NCBI GenBank assembly: GCA_964516435.1 | Contig: CAZEZP010000095.1 | Coordinates: 1 to 64,000 of the forward strand | DNA: 64,000 bases | Source of the DNA: HGW-17 sp964516435 | Lineage (GTDB): Bacteria > Myxococcota_A > Polyangia > HGW-17 | Direction: 5' to 3' | Part shown: one piece after another, positions 33,735-43,156 of the stretch | Numbering within the stretch: the first letter of the stretch is position 1 | Layout of the letters: every line of letters begins with the position of its first letter | Notes under the pieces: model-generated | The model's input: the letters and a program-made list of their open reading frames with translations, nothing else | What the model was told of the DNA's origin: nothing | Databases searched by the model: none | Translations under genes and position numbers: made by a program

Positions 33735-35856
33735 ATCCGGATTCCATGCAGCATTGGAATCAGAGGAGAAAAGACCGGATTCCTGCCAGATTCCTTCCGG
33801 ATTCTCTTTTCCCCTGGCAACTGCCGCGGAGGAATCCGGATTCTTCGACGTCAACGCCAACTTCCTGCTGGATTCCCCCACGGGTTCCGGCAAGACGCAC
33901 GTGGTGGTGGAACTGGCCCGCCGGGAAACCGCCCGCGGGCGCGGAGGCGTTCTGGCGGTGCCCCTGCGGGCGCTGGCGGACGAACTGCACGAACGTCTCT
34001 CGCGAAATCCGGATTCCTTCTCACGGGTCGGCGTCGCGCTCTGCACCGGAGCGCAAAGGCGCGGGTTCCCCTGGCGCCCCGGCACGCTCACCGTGGCCAC
34101 GTACGAATCCCTGTGGATGCATGTGAATCTGCGCAGCATGGAATGGCTTTCCTCGCTGGCCTTCGTGGCCGTGGATGAAATCCATCTGCTGGAAAGCAGC
34201 CGGGGAGCCCTGCTGGAAGAAATGCTGGTTCGCCTGTTCCGGCTGGCTCCCTTCTGCCGCATCCTGGCGATGTCGGGCACGCTGGACCCCGAGGATTCGG
34301 AACTCGCGGCGTGGCTCGACGCCGCGTGGATCCGGACCCTCGAGCGCCCCGTGCCGCTCCGGTTGCGCACGGAATTCGTTCCGGCCGCGCGCCGGATGGA
34401 GCGAATCCGGGAAATCCTCGTCCAGGATCCGCGCCCGAGCCTGGTTTTCGTGCATTCCCGAAGACGGGCGATCCAGTGGGCCAAACACCTGCAGGAATCC
34501 GGAATTCCCGCAGCCGTCCACCATGCGGGCATGAGCCTGGCCGAACAGCGCCGTGTGGTGGCGGCTCTGGAATCCGGCGAACTGCAGGCGGTGGTAGCGA
34601 CCCCGACCCTGGAGATGGGGGTGAATCTGCCCGTGGACCGCGTCTTCTGTCCGGACCTCGTGTTTCCGGACAAAACGGCATGGCGGCGCATCCCGGTGCG
34701 CACGCTGCATCAGCGCCTCGGACGCGCGGGGCGCTCCCCCGGACGCGAATCCGCCGAAGGCGTAGTCTTCGCCCCACCCGGAAGCCCGGACCCCCTGTGC
34801 GAAAGTTTCGGCCCCGTGCAATCCCGCCTGCCCGAAAATCTCGATGCGTTCATCCTGCACGAGCTCGCCGACGGGATGTGCCGCACCCGGCCCCAACTGG
34901 AACGCGCCTACCAGATGTCCCTGGCCGCACGGCGCGGATGCCTGCCGGACTGGGATGCGGCCCTGGAAAAACTGCAAAATCTCGGATTCCTGGCCTCTCT
35001 GTCTCCACCAAGTCCCGGAAATCCAGAACACCCGCTGGCGCTCACTTCGCTGGGAAAGGCCGCGGCCCGCCAGTTCGGGCGTCTGGATGCGTTCGCGGGA
35101 GCTCTGGCCGTACTGCGCCGCGAATGCACACCTTTCGACGTGCTGTGGCTCTCCTTCTGCTCCCTGGAATCCGAATCCTGGCTGGATTTCCGGCAATCGT
35201 GGGAACTGGCCCGCGCCCTGGCCGGCATTCCTTCGTTTCTGCTTTGCCGGTCCGAAGATTTTCATGAAAGGCTGGGGATTTCCCGGCGCGTCGCCACATG
35301 CGCCCTGGCGGCCACGGCCGCGTTTCTGGCCTGGGGCCGGACGCCGAAAGCCCAACGCGCCACGACCGTGCACTGGAACACGTCGCATGAAACGCACCGG
35401 CTTCGCATCTGGCGGGTCCGTCGCACGCTCGACGCGTGGATTCGCACGGCGGATTCGCTTCCGGATGACGCCCTCTCGCCCATTTCCCGCCAAAGCCTGC
35501 TTCAGGCGCTCGAACTCCTGAAACGCCCGGCCGACGCCGAAAAGCGGCTGTTCGCACAATCTCCCGCGCATGCCCCGGCGTTGCCCGTATGGCCGGATTC
35601 CTTTCCAGCGAATCTCGAGAACGCCTCCGAAGAATTCGAAATGCGCCTGCAGCGGGCGCTGCAGTGCCGCGTCACACCGGAGTCCGATGGTTCTTTCATC
35701 GTGCGCCACCATGGGCCGGAATACCGGATTCGAAGCGACGCCTGTTCCTGCCCGGATTTCTCGGACGGACGAGCCTGCAAGCACGTCCTGGCCGTCCGGA
35801 TCCACCGGCTTCGTGGACTCGTCCCCCATGCCTTCGATTTCTGGAATTCCTTTTAG
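33703..35856 (+). CDS. Ski2-like DEAH helicase with C-terminal SWIM zinc finger
   Basis: 717 residues from the ATG at 33703 (GGGGAGA upstream), overlapping hydE by 32 bases. The helicase core has Walker A DSPTGSGKTH (~58-67), DEIH (VAVDEIHLLE), motif III MSGTLD, and motif VI HQRLGRAGRS. The C-terminus has a SWIM finger, CSCPDFSDGRACKH, with the CxC...CxH pattern, usually used to bind DNA or protein. It is probably an ATP-driven DNA or RNA unwinding enzyme. The gene is unusually rich in the word CCGGATTC/GAATCCGG. Confidence 0.88.
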   Translation: MPGEKRKKGTESGFHAALESEEKRPDSCQIPSGFSFPLATAAEESGFFDVNANFLLDSPTGSGKTHVVVELARRETARGRGGVLAVPLRALADELHERLSRNPDSFSRVGVALCTGAQRRGFPWRPGTLTVATYESLWMHVNLRSMEWLSSLAFVAVDEIHLLESSRGALLEEMLVRLFRLAPFCRILAMSGTLDPEDSELAAWLDAAWIRTLERPVPLRLRTEFVPAARRMERIREILVQDPRPSLVFVHSRRRAIQWAKHLQESGIPAAVHHAGMSLAEQRRVVAALESGELQAVVATPTLEMGVNLPVDRVFCPDLVFPDKTAWRRIPVRTLHQRLGRAGRSPGRESAEGVVFAPPGSPDPLCESFGPVQSRLPENLDAFILHELADGMCRTRPQLERAYQMSLAARRGCLPDWDAALEKLQNLGFLASLSPPSPGNPEHPLALTSLGKAAARQFGRLDAFAGALAVLRRECTPFDVLWLSFCSLESESWLDFRQSWELARALAGIPSFLLCRSEDFHERLGISRRVATCALAATAAFLAWGRTPKAQRATTVHWNTSHETHRLRIWRVRRTLDAWIRTADSLPDDALSPISRQSLLQALELLKRPADAEKRLFAQSPAHAPALPVWPDSFPANLENASEEFEMRLQRALQCRVTPESDGSFIVRHHGPEYRIRSDACSCPDFSDGRACKHVLAVRIHRLRGLVPHAFDFWNSF

Positions 35857-35882
35857 AATTCGCCCGCGGCCGTGAATCGCGT

Positions 35883-36539
35883 TCACCGCACGGAAGGTTT
35901 CTGGCCATACATCAAAAAAACCGTGAATTCCTCGCCTGCGCCGTCCGGAAGCGGCCGTGAAATGCGCGAGGCCGTCCGGACCCGCACGCCGGCAAGCCCG
36001 GCATCGTGAAAAAGCCGGGCCAGCGCTTCCCGGGAGAATCCAAAATGGAATACGCCGGCGTTGTCGGCATGAAACCGGCCCCCGTCCGGATCCAGATCCG
36101 CCACGCACAGGAATCCGCCGGGGCGCAGGCATCCCGCAAGGCGCGCCAGGAGTCCCGCCACGTCCTGGACGTGGTGGAGCGTCATGCTGCCGACCACCAG
36201 GTCGTATTCGCCCGTCAGTTCCCGGCCGTCCGCCGATGCCAGGTGGAGCAGTTCGATGCCACGAAGCCCGGCCGAACGAATCTTGGATTCCAGCACCGCG
36301 AGCATGCCGGCGGAAGCATCCGCCCCCGTGACGTTCGCGGTCCGCTCCCACAGCGGCAGCGCCAGCAGCCCCGTGCCACAGCCGAAATCCAGCACCCGCA
36401 TGCCTTTTTCCAGCGGCACAGCGGATTCCAGCGCCGCCATGACATCCTTCGCCAGATGCAGCCGCCGCGGGTCCGCATCCCATGTCTTGGCCAGCGCGTC
36501 GAAATCACGCGTATTCGAATTCCGAGGATCGTTGCCCAT
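35883..36539 (-). CDS. Class I SAM-dependent methyltransferase
   Basis: 218 residues from the ATG at 36539. Motif I is MRVLDFGCGTGLLALPL, followed by VTGADASAGML, LVVGSMTLHHV and LRPGGFLCVADLDPDG. This is the UbiE/Methyltransf_11 type; the substrate is unknown. It converges with the helicase gene. Confidence 0.88.
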   Translation of the reverse strand: MGNDPRNSNTRDFDALAKTWDADPRRLHLAKDVMAALESAVPLEKGMRVLDFGCGTGLLALPLWERTANVTGADASAGMLAVLESKIRSAGLRGIELLHLASADGRELTGEYDLVVGSMTLHHVQDVAGLLARLAGCLRPGGFLCVADLDPDGGRFHADNAGVFHFGFSREALARLFHDAGLAGVRVRTASRISRPLPDGAGEEFTVFLMYGQKPSVR

Positions 36540-36796
36540 CCCAAAAAATCCCTTCCGCCCGTCCCGCGCCGCGGAATGAACGTCTCCTTCATCCCGCTTT
36601 TGGACACCGATTTCAAGAACGGAAATCCAGGTCCCGCGGAATGCGGGATTCCAAAGCCCGGGTGTATACCGGAGACGGGCATTTGTGTTATCTTGCGCCG
36701 CGCACGCGGGCCGATGGCGTGGCGGCGTCCAGAAGGCCGAGGACACCCCGTGTGCGCCGCGGCGGAAACAAATGCCACCGCGACGGTGAGGAAACC

Positions 36797-38062
36797 ATGC
36801 AGAAAATCGAACGCGAACGACTGGAAACGGCCCGTCTGCGGCTGGAACTGGCCGCGATGGTGAGCAACGCCATGCATCGCGTGGTGCGGGGGAAACGCCG
36901 GGTGGATCAGCACGCCCAGACACTCTCGCGCTGGCTGGATGACGTGGCTTTTTTCGTGCATACCCCGGAAACCGGGGTGGATCTCATCCTTTCCTTTTTC
37001 GAAATGGATGTCCAACTGCTTTCCGGCTGCACCGACATCGATGACACGCTCAAGCAGGTATTCACCCAGAACGCCTTCCCCCTGCTTCGCAACTATGCCA
37101 GGCGCCTGCAGGAATTTCCTTTTTCCCTGGGCGAGCGGATCCTCGATGGCGCCCGTGCCGGACGGGATGAAATCAGGGAAATCCTGCTGTCCTACGCGGC
37201 CGACTACATGCCTGCCGACGTCATCCGGCATCTGTGCGAACGTGCAAAAAATCATGCCAGGGCCTGCGGTCTCCACACTCAGGACGGCTACCGATGGCTG
37301 GATCTCGCAGCCGTTCTGGCCCGGGAGGCGCTGGACGAGGAAAATTTTCTGGACATCCTGCGCGCGATGTATGGGGAAATTCCCGATCACGCCCATGTGA
37401 TCGTGGCCGAAATCCGCATCCGGCGCGGAGATTTTCATGGCGCCGCGCAAAAACTCCTGGAGCGGGAACCTGCGGACGAAGATCTCGACCTCTGGGACGA
37501 CCTGGGACTGCAGGTCCTCGACAACCTGATGGATGCGGAAGAAAAGCGGAAATTTTTCCTGGATTTCTTCCGCATGCGCCGGAATGCGGAACTGCTCTCC
37601 GAAGTGCCCCGCCTGTTTCCCGGGAAGTCCAGCGAGGAATTCGCCCGCGAAGAATCCGAACACATCCTGCAGAACGTGCAATTCTCGACCTACGACGCCA
37701 CGTTTCTCGTGGATGCCGGATTCCCGGAGACCGCCGACCGCTACGTGGCGGCGCGGCGCGCCCGATTCGCATCGCAGAATCCCGCCAGAATCGAGGAACT
37801 GGCCGATTTGCTGGCCTATAACCGGGGCTCTCTGGGAGCCACCCTGCTGTTTCGCCATCTGCTCGAGGTGCAGATGGAATCCGCGAGCATGGATCTGGAC
37901 AAGGCCCTGTCGTACCTGAACATGGTGGAACTGCTCGGCGAGCGCGTGGACAATTGGGGAAGCCTGCCCGATACGGAAACCTATCTGCAGGATCTGTATG
38001 CCCGATTCCCCGGACACGTGGAGTTCTGGGCGAAGGCCGGCTGGTTCGACGAGGGTCCCTGA
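36797..38062 (+). CDS. Helical protein of unknown function
   Basis: 421 residues from the ATG at 36797 with GGTGAGG upstream. No signal peptide, membrane segment or recognised domain. It is rich in Glu, Arg, Leu and Ala and predicted to be almost wholly helical, with repeated helix-pair patterns (for example AVLAREALDEENFLDILRAM and IRRGDFHGAAQKLLERE), which suggests TPR- or HEAT-like solenoid structure. It is monocistronic, divergent from the methyltransferase gene. Confidence 0.75.
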   Translation: MQKIERERLETARLRLELAAMVSNAMHRVVRGKRRVDQHAQTLSRWLDDVAFFVHTPETGVDLILSFFEMDVQLLSGCTDIDDTLKQVFTQNAFPLLRNYARRLQEFPFSLGERILDGARAGRDEIREILLSYAADYMPADVIRHLCERAKNHARACGLHTQDGYRWLDLAAVLAREALDEENFLDILRAMYGEIPDHAHVIVAEIRIRRGDFHGAAQKLLEREPADEDLDLWDDLGLQVLDNLMDAEEKRKFFLDFFRMRRNAELLSEVPRLFPGKSSEEFAREESEHILQNVQFSTYDATFLVDAGFPETADRYVAARRARFASQNPARIEELADLLAYNRGSLGATLLFRHLLEVQMESASMDLDKALSYLNMVELLGERVDNWGSLPDTETYLQDLYARFPGHVEFWAKAGWFDEGP

Positions 38063-38126
38063 GGGACGGTTGCGCCGATTCCAGGCTCCCGCCGATGGCG
38101 CCTGCCGGTCATGGGCGGATTCACGC

Positions 38127-38151
38127 CGGAAACCCGATGTCCGGGTTTCCG
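38127..38151. terminator. Bidirectional hairpin between convergent genes
   Basis: A perfect 10-bp stem, CGGAAACCCG (38127-38136) and CGGGTTTCCG (38142-38151), with loop ATGTC lies midway between the gene ending at 38062 and the leftward gene ending at 38162. A modest T-rich tail follows on the plus strand (TCTTGTAGTTTC). Confidence 0.7.
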
Positions 38152-38161
38152 TCTTGTAGTT

Positions 38162-39373
38162 TCATTCTTCCTCGAGTTCGAAGCGGATGGTGATGGTCAC
38201 CGTCGATGCGACGGGATTGCCGCGGGAATCCCGGGCGGGCTCGTATACGGCCGATTTCGCGGCGGCGACGGCTGCCTGGTCCAGAAGGGGATGCAGCCCC
38301 GAAAGCACTTCCACCCTGGATACGCGCCCCTGCTCGTCGATGTGGAGCAAGAGGCGCACCTTTCCCTCGATTCCCAGATGGCGGGCGCTTTCCGGATAAT
38401 CCACGCGCGGGAACGAGACGCGCCTTGCAGGCGTGGCTTCCCGCGGTTTTTCCGGCGGGGTCATGGGCGGCGCAGCCATGGGAGGCGGCGCGACGGGCGC
38501 CACGGCGGCGGGCGGCGCCACCACGGGCACCTCCACTACACTGGAATTGCCCAGGTCCAGTGTCGGCTCGGGTTCTTCCCCGGGCGGCGCATCCGGGTCG
38601 GACAAATCGATGACGTGATCTTCGTGCGGCAACTTGAGGATGTTGCGGGATGCCATGGTCTTGAGTTGCAACTGCGCGCTCTCTACGCGGGGCCTGGGAA
38701 CCCGGGCCCGGACCGGACGGGCCGTGCGTAACTGCACCAGCCGCTCCCGGATGGTTTCCTCCTCCGGCGCGGGCGGTTCAATGCGCTTCTGCGGCGCCGT
38801 CCAATGGATCATGGCCAGCCGTGAACGGACGGGCGCTTCCCATTCTTCCCAGAGCGGGGGTTCCGGAGCATTGAATGCCGCAAAGAGGAGCCCACCGAGC
38901 GCCAGAAATCCGAAAAGAAGCGACTGCGCCATGAAGCCAGGCCGAAAATCCGGAAGGAACCGCGCTGCAGCGGCGGATTCGCCGGAAAAACGCAGCTTCC
39001 AGCCGGCAGCGCCCCGGATTTCGCCCGAAAAGGGAAACTCCAGTTCCATCCGGGTAACACGCTCGCACACGGGCAGTTCGCGCCCATTCACCACGGCCTG
39101 CACGCCTGCCGGAAGAATCAGGGAAACACGGCCGCCTTCGGAAGGCTTCAGAAAAGTCGCGCCCACCGCGTGCACGCCCCGCACGGGACGCAATTCATAG
39201 CCCGCCTTTTGCGCGGCTTCGAATTCATCCCAGGAGCGCCAGGGGAAAAAAACGGGGAAGCCGGGCCCATCCCCCGCGGCGATGTCCGACGGCATCGGAT
39301 GCCAGCGGGAAAAGACGAGAACCCCCTCGAGCAGCACCGAGATTTCGACGCCCTTGCGAACGGGAGACTTCAT
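38162..39373 (-). CDS. TonB-family energy transducer
   Basis: 403 residues from the ATG at 39373. A ~185-residue cytoplasmic N-terminus (FHA-like or unknown) precedes one membrane segment (MAQSLLFGFLALGGLLFAAF, ~190-210). A long Pro-rich linker follows (PPPMAAPPMTPPEKP) and then a C-terminal TonB domain (DYPESARHLGIEGKVRLLLHIDEQGRV, VASTVTITIRFELEE). The layout matches the TonB/AgmX-type proteins of myxobacteria, which couple inner-membrane energy to the outer membrane or to gliding. It overlaps the rhomboid gene by four bases. Confidence 0.85.
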   Translation of the reverse strand: MKSPVRKGVEISVLLEGVLVFSRWHPMPSDIAAGDGPGFPVFFPWRSWDEFEAAQKAGYELRPVRGVHAVGATFLKPSEGGRVSLILPAGVQAVVNGRELPVCERVTRMELEFPFSGEIRGAAGWKLRFSGESAAAARFLPDFRPGFMAQSLLFGFLALGGLLFAAFNAPEPPLWEEWEAPVRSRLAMIHWTAPQKRIEPPAPEEETIRERLVQLRTARPVRARVPRPRVESAQLQLKTMASRNILKLPHEDHVIDLSDPDAPPGEEPEPTLDLGNSSVVEVPVVAPPAAVAPVAPPPMAAPPMTPPEKPREATPARRVSFPRVDYPESARHLGIEGKVRLLLHIDEQGRVSRVEVLSGLHPLLDQAAVAAAKSAVYEPARDSRGNPVASTVTITIRFELEEE

Positions 39374-40263
39374 GCCGGCCGCCATCCCCGCCGGCGCCGG
39401 CCCTGGCGGCTTTCCCGCTGCAGAGCCGCACGGACGCGCGCTTCCTCGTTGCGGGCAGCGAATTCCCTGCGGCGAAGGACATATGTGAAAATTCCCGCCG
39501 CGACCCCCAGCCCGAATCCAATCGCATGGGCGCGGTAGGACGTGGTGGGCGAATAGGTGTGCGGCAGCAGCATCAACGCCGTGAAACCGGCCAGTCGCAA
39601 CACCCGGCGGCGCAGGGGCAGATGGCTCTCCACGGCCGCATACAGCACCATCCATGTGCCGAATACTGCATACAGCAGCCCGGAAGAACCCACCAGATGC
39701 ATGTAGGGGGGATAGGTCCACAACGAGATCGCATGCGTGAGCACGCCCAGTGTGATGCCCATCACAGGAAACACCCAGAATCCATAGTACGCCGTCGTGA
39801 AACCGGCGATGGGCACCAGGAGCATCATGTTTCCCAGGTAATGATCGAACCCCGAGTGGACCAGCATGGAGGTCAGAAGTCCCCAGAACGAGCGCCACGT
39901 GAACAGGTCGGAAGCCGGAATCAGCAGGCGGCCGGCAAAATCCGGGCGAGATGCGAGAACCGAGAACAGCGCGGACAGGGCCGCATAGAGGAATGCCCAG
40001 GAAAATGCGCCCCACGCGGGACGGGCCGACAGGAAACTGACCTCCGGCGGCGGCGTCGGCTCCTCCGGTTCATCATCGGGCCCCACGAGCTCCGGTGGAA
40101 AGACATACACGGGCCCCGGCGGGTCTTGCGCCTGTTCAGTTGAGGGCTCGGCCGCCACAGCGGACACCACGGCCGGTGCCTGCGAAACATTCTCCAATAC
40201 CGGATTTCCGGCATCGAGTGCTTGCGCGCCATTGCGCGCTTCGGAAGACGGTATTTCGGGCAA
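39370..40263 (-). CDS. Rhomboid-family intramembrane serine protease
   Basis: 297 residues. After a 95-residue Pro/Glu-rich cytoplasmic part come about six membrane segments. The catalytic Ser is in VGSSGLLYAVFG and the catalytic His in AHAIGFGLGVAAG; an HSGFDHYLGNMM stretch is the conserved loop with HxxxN. Rhomboids cut within membrane segments of substrate proteins. The substrate is unknown, but the TonB-like protein encoded in the same operon is a candidate. Confidence 0.88.
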   Translation of the reverse strand: MPEIPSSEARNGAQALDAGNPVLENVSQAPAVVSAVAAEPSTEQAQDPPGPVYVFPPELVGPDDEPEEPTPPPEVSFLSARPAWGAFSWAFLYAALSALFSVLASRPDFAGRLLIPASDLFTWRSFWGLLTSMLVHSGFDHYLGNMMLLVPIAGFTTAYYGFWVFPVMGITLGVLTHAISLWTYPPYMHLVGSSGLLYAVFGTWMVLYAAVESHLPLRRRVLRLAGFTALMLLPHTYSPTTSYRAHAIGFGLGVAAGIFTYVLRRREFAARNEEARVRAALQRESRQGRRRRGWRPA

Positions 40264-40265
40264 GG

Positions 40266-40637
40266 TTACAATTCCGGCGCGGCCGCGGCTGCCGGCTCCT
40301 GGCAGGTGTAGGCGTCCATCGTCTTGATTTCCACCTCGCCACCGCTGCGTCCCCGGGAGTCATGCGAACTCAGGGCATCGGAAAACAGGTTGTCCAGGAA
40401 GGTGTTCATGATGACCACCTTGACGGGTTCCGGAACGCCCACGAACAGTTCCGAGAAAGTCTCCGGATTCAGCGGAAGCCCATAGATGAAGAGGATCTTG
40501 CGCCGCTTGATGTGCTGGCAACGGGCGTGCTTGGACGCCAGCATGACATTGCGCCCTGGAGGCGCCACGATGCGCACGGTGGTGCAGGAGGCGGCGAACA
40601 GGGAAATACCGGCAAGAAGAAAGAGCAGTTTTTTCAT
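40266..40637 (-). CDS. Small lipoprotein, Bor-like
   Basis: 123 residues behind AGGAGGC. The lipoprotein signal ends FAASC (Cys18). The mature part has one internal Cys pair (ARCQHIKRRK and DAYTC near the end). It aligns by eye with the neighbouring 112-residue lipoprotein. Both recall Bor-type lipoproteins in the order of a basic/aromatic strand, an IxxNTFLDNL segment and a late Cys, but this is tentative. Part of the operon 40988-38162. Confidence 0.75.
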   Translation of the reverse strand: MKKLLFLLAGISLFAASCTTVRIVAPPGRNVMLASKHARCQHIKRRKILFIYGLPLNPETFSELFVGVPEPVKVVIMNTFLDNLFSDALSSHDSRGRSGGEVEIKTMDAYTCQEPAAAAAPEL

Positions 40638-40649
40638 GTTTCAGCCTCC

Positions 40650-40988
40650 TTACATCGGGCACTCGTACACTTCGAGTGATTTGAAGAGAAACCCGAACGG
40701 TGATGTGAGAGCAGTCAGGAGCACGGAACCCGGTGTGTTCTTGAATTCCACGCGCACCGGCCCGCGAGCCCCTTCCACGATGTCGGCCGTGGAGGGCGTG
40801 CCTACAATCCCCCACAACCAGTACACAGCCAATTTCCCGCGATGATAGCGGCATCCGTGCGTCTGGCTGGTCAGATACACGGCATTGGGCGTGGTCGCTT
40901 CCACCACGACGCGCTGGGTTGAGCAGGAGGCGAACAAAAGCATGCCTGCCGCTGCCACGACGAAAGAGAACTTGCGAATATACTTCAT
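40650..40988 (-). CDS. Small lipoprotein, Bor-like paralogue
   Basis: 112 residues behind GGAGGTCAC. Signal ends LLFASC (Cys22). The mature sequence GCRYHRGKLAVYWLWGIVG, then VEFKNTPGSVLLTALTSPFG and final VYEC resembles Bor/lipoproteins of phage and bacterial outer membranes, and the adjacent gene product. It is the first gene of a four-gene leftward operon with the second lipoprotein, rhomboid and TonB-like genes. Confidence 0.78.
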   Translation of the reverse strand: MKYIRKFSFVVAAAGMLLFASCSTQRVVVEATTPNAVYLTSQTHGCRYHRGKLAVYWLWGIVGTPSTADIVEGARGPVRVEFKNTPGSVLLTALTSPFGFLFKSLEVYECPM

Positions 40989-41114
40989 GTGACCTCCATC
41001 TGCCTGACGTTGCGCTCAAGCATTGTCATTGAATCGCAAAAAAATGCATTGTCAAGCCATCTTTCCCGACAATTTCGTTCACAATGCGTGAATCCGGGTT
41101 CACAGGAAAAGCCG

Positions 41115-42644
41115 TCACAGCCCCGCAGGCATATCGGGCGCGGGCTCCATCGGCGCCTCCATCGGCGGCTCCGCCACGGGCGGCGCGGGCTCCATCGGCG
41201 CTTCCATCGGCGTCACTGCAGCCGGCGGCGCGGCATCCGGGGAAGAGGCCGCCTGATCATCCTTTCGGCCAAGGAAAAACCATGCGCCCACCCCTGCGCC
41301 GAGAAGAACGACCAATCCGATTGCGACCCACACGACCGCTCCCTTCCCTTTCCCTGACTCTGCGGCGTCCTTCGCCTTTTTTTGCGGAAGCGGGCCCGCG
41401 GCTTTTTTTGCCTCTTCCCGATCCGGCTCCTGCGCAACTGCCGGCTCGCCGCCGCCCGATTCCCGGACAACGCTGTCCTGCTTTTCATCCTTTTCCCTGC
41501 CGGCGGCCGCACGGCGTGCCCGGTGGCGCTCGCGCGGCGAAAGCATGGCATCCAGGGCCGCCGCATCCAGGTCGGAATCCCGGGCGGGTGCAGCCGATGG
41601 AACGGAAGCCAGAATCCCTGTCGATTCCGGCTTGCCGTCTTCTTTCCCCCCGTCCGGCTCATCCTTCGCGGAAAGCGGCTCGGGCTTCGCGGCATTCTCC
41701 CGGGACACGCTCGAATCGTACCACGGCAGATCCGCCATCCCCTCCCCCTCGTCGATCTGGGTGGCCGCATATTCGGGATCCCCTTCCAGAATCCCGCGGA
41801 ATTCATTGAAGAATTCGCGTACGGTGCGCGGCCGGACGCGGGGTTCCTTTTCCAGGCAGCGATCCACGAGCGCACAGATGGCAGGCGGAACCTGCGGGGC
41901 CACCTTCGAAAGCGGCTGTGGCTTCTCGATGGTCAACTTGAAGAGCAACTCGTGGATGTTGGCCCCGTCGATTGGCAGTTTCCCCGAGAGCATTTCGTAA
42001 GTCATCACGCCCAGGCTGTAGATGTCGGTGGCCGGCGAAATCAGATGGCCCAGCCCGCGCGCCTGCTCGGGCGACATGTATGCGGGCGTTCCCATCACCG
42101 TGCCTACGCGGGTCTTGGCGCGGTCGCTCTTGACGTTCTCCGTGAGCTTGGCGATGCCGAAGTCGAGGATTTTCACACGCAACCCGCTGCGGTCCTTGTA
42201 GACCATCACGTTGTCGGGCTTGAGATCCCGATGCACGATGCCCTCGGCGTGCACGGCGTCCAGCGCGGCCGTCACTTCCTGCAGGATGGACTCCGCCAGA
42301 CGGAGATCCAGCGTGCCGCGCTCCCGCAGGATGCGGGAAAGTTCCTTGCCGGGAATGTACTCCATGATGGAATAGTAGCGGCCGTCCGGGAGGCGGTCGA
42401 AGTCGAACGTCTGCACGATGTTCGGGTGATTGATCTGGTTGACCGCACGGGCCTCGTCGATGAACCGCTGCACGATTTCCGGGTTGGCCGAGAACTGCTG
42501 GGATAGCACTTTCACGGCCACCTTGCGGCCGATGGTGGGATGCACGCCGAGATAGACCGTGCCGTATGAACCCTGCCCAATCATCGATTCGATGCGGTAG
42601 GAGCCAATCTGGGAGCCGACCAGTGAATCCGGATTCTCTGTCAT
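41115..42644 (-). CDS. Membrane-anchored Hanks-type Ser/Thr protein kinase
   Basis: 509 residues. The kinase domain (~15-285) is complete: GQGSYGTVYLG loop, Lys in VAVKVL, HRDLKPDN, DFG in ILDFGIAK, and GTPAYMSPEQARG. A charged linker leads to one membrane helix (VVWVAIGLVVLLGAGVGAWFFLG, ~450). The short outside tail is made of imperfect PMEAPMEPAP repeats. No PASTA or other sensor domain is present. Transcribed alone, away from rpsP. Confidence 0.95.
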   Translation of the reverse strand: MTENPDSLVGSQIGSYRIESMIGQGSYGTVYLGVHPTIGRKVAVKVLSQQFSANPEIVQRFIDEARAVNQINHPNIVQTFDFDRLPDGRYYSIMEYIPGKELSRILRERGTLDLRLAESILQEVTAALDAVHAEGIVHRDLKPDNVMVYKDRSGLRVKILDFGIAKLTENVKSDRAKTRVGTVMGTPAYMSPEQARGLGHLISPATDIYSLGVMTYEMLSGKLPIDGANIHELLFKLTIEKPQPLSKVAPQVPPAICALVDRCLEKEPRVRPRTVREFFNEFRGILEGDPEYAATQIDEGEGMADLPWYDSSVSRENAAKPEPLSAKDEPDGGKEDGKPESTGILASVPSAAPARDSDLDAAALDAMLSPRERHRARRAAAGREKDEKQDSVVRESGGGEPAVAQEPDREEAKKAAGPLPQKKAKDAAESGKGKGAVVWVAIGLVVLLGAGVGAWFFLGRKDDQAASSPDAAPPAAVTPMEAPMEPAPPVAEPPMEAPMEPAPDMPAGL

Positions 42645-42752
42645 GGCCGGTTTATAACAGATGAGGGGCCATTCTTCAACCCGCTTTTTTCATATCCTGC
42701 ATTCGACGGCTCTCCTGTGGCGTTTTCCGCAAAAAAATTCCTTCGTTTTCGC

Positions 42753-42780
42753 TTGACTTTTCATCCGGTTCGTCTATAAA
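42753..42780 (+). promoter_or_regulatory. Promoter of the rpsP operon
   Basis: TTGACT at 42753-42758 and TATAAA at 42775-42780 with a 16-base spacer; the start codon of rpsP is 107 bases further on, leaving room for a leader RNA. Confidence 0.65.
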
Positions 42781-42887
42781 GCTGATTGCTTTTTCGGCCG
42801 GCGAAGGGATTTTCGGCCGTGATTCTCGGCTGCGAGCCGGCTCGTTTTCGTTTTTCTGGTCCTTTTTGCGACTCTGGAGGTTTCTGT

Positions 42888-43142
42888 ATGTCCGTGAAAA
42901 TTCGTCTTGCCCGTGGCGGCGCCAAAAAGCAACCCTTCTATCATATCGTCGTGATGAATTCCCGCGACCGCCGCGAAAGCACGTTCTGCGACGACATCGG
43001 GTATTACAACCCGCGCACCAATCCGCCGACCATCGAAATCAAGATGGATCGCTTCGAGCACTGGAAGCAGCAGGGCGCCATCCCCACCGACACGGTGGCC
43101 AAACTGGTGCGCATCCACAAGGCTCGGCTGGCCGGAAAATAA
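42888..43142 (+). CDS. rpsP: Ribosomal protein bS16
   Basis: 84 residues from the ATG at 42888 behind TGGAGG. The sequence VKIRLARGGAKKQPFYHIVV and IGYYNPRTNPP is diagnostic of bS16, a 30S assembly protein. It heads the rpsP-rimM-valS cluster. Confidence 0.97.
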   Translation: MSVKIRLARGGAKKQPFYHIVVMNSRDRRESTFCDDIGYYNPRTNPPTIEIKMDRFEHWKQQGAIPTDTVAKLVRIHKARLAGK

Positions 43143-43156
43143 CCCGTCCGCGACCC

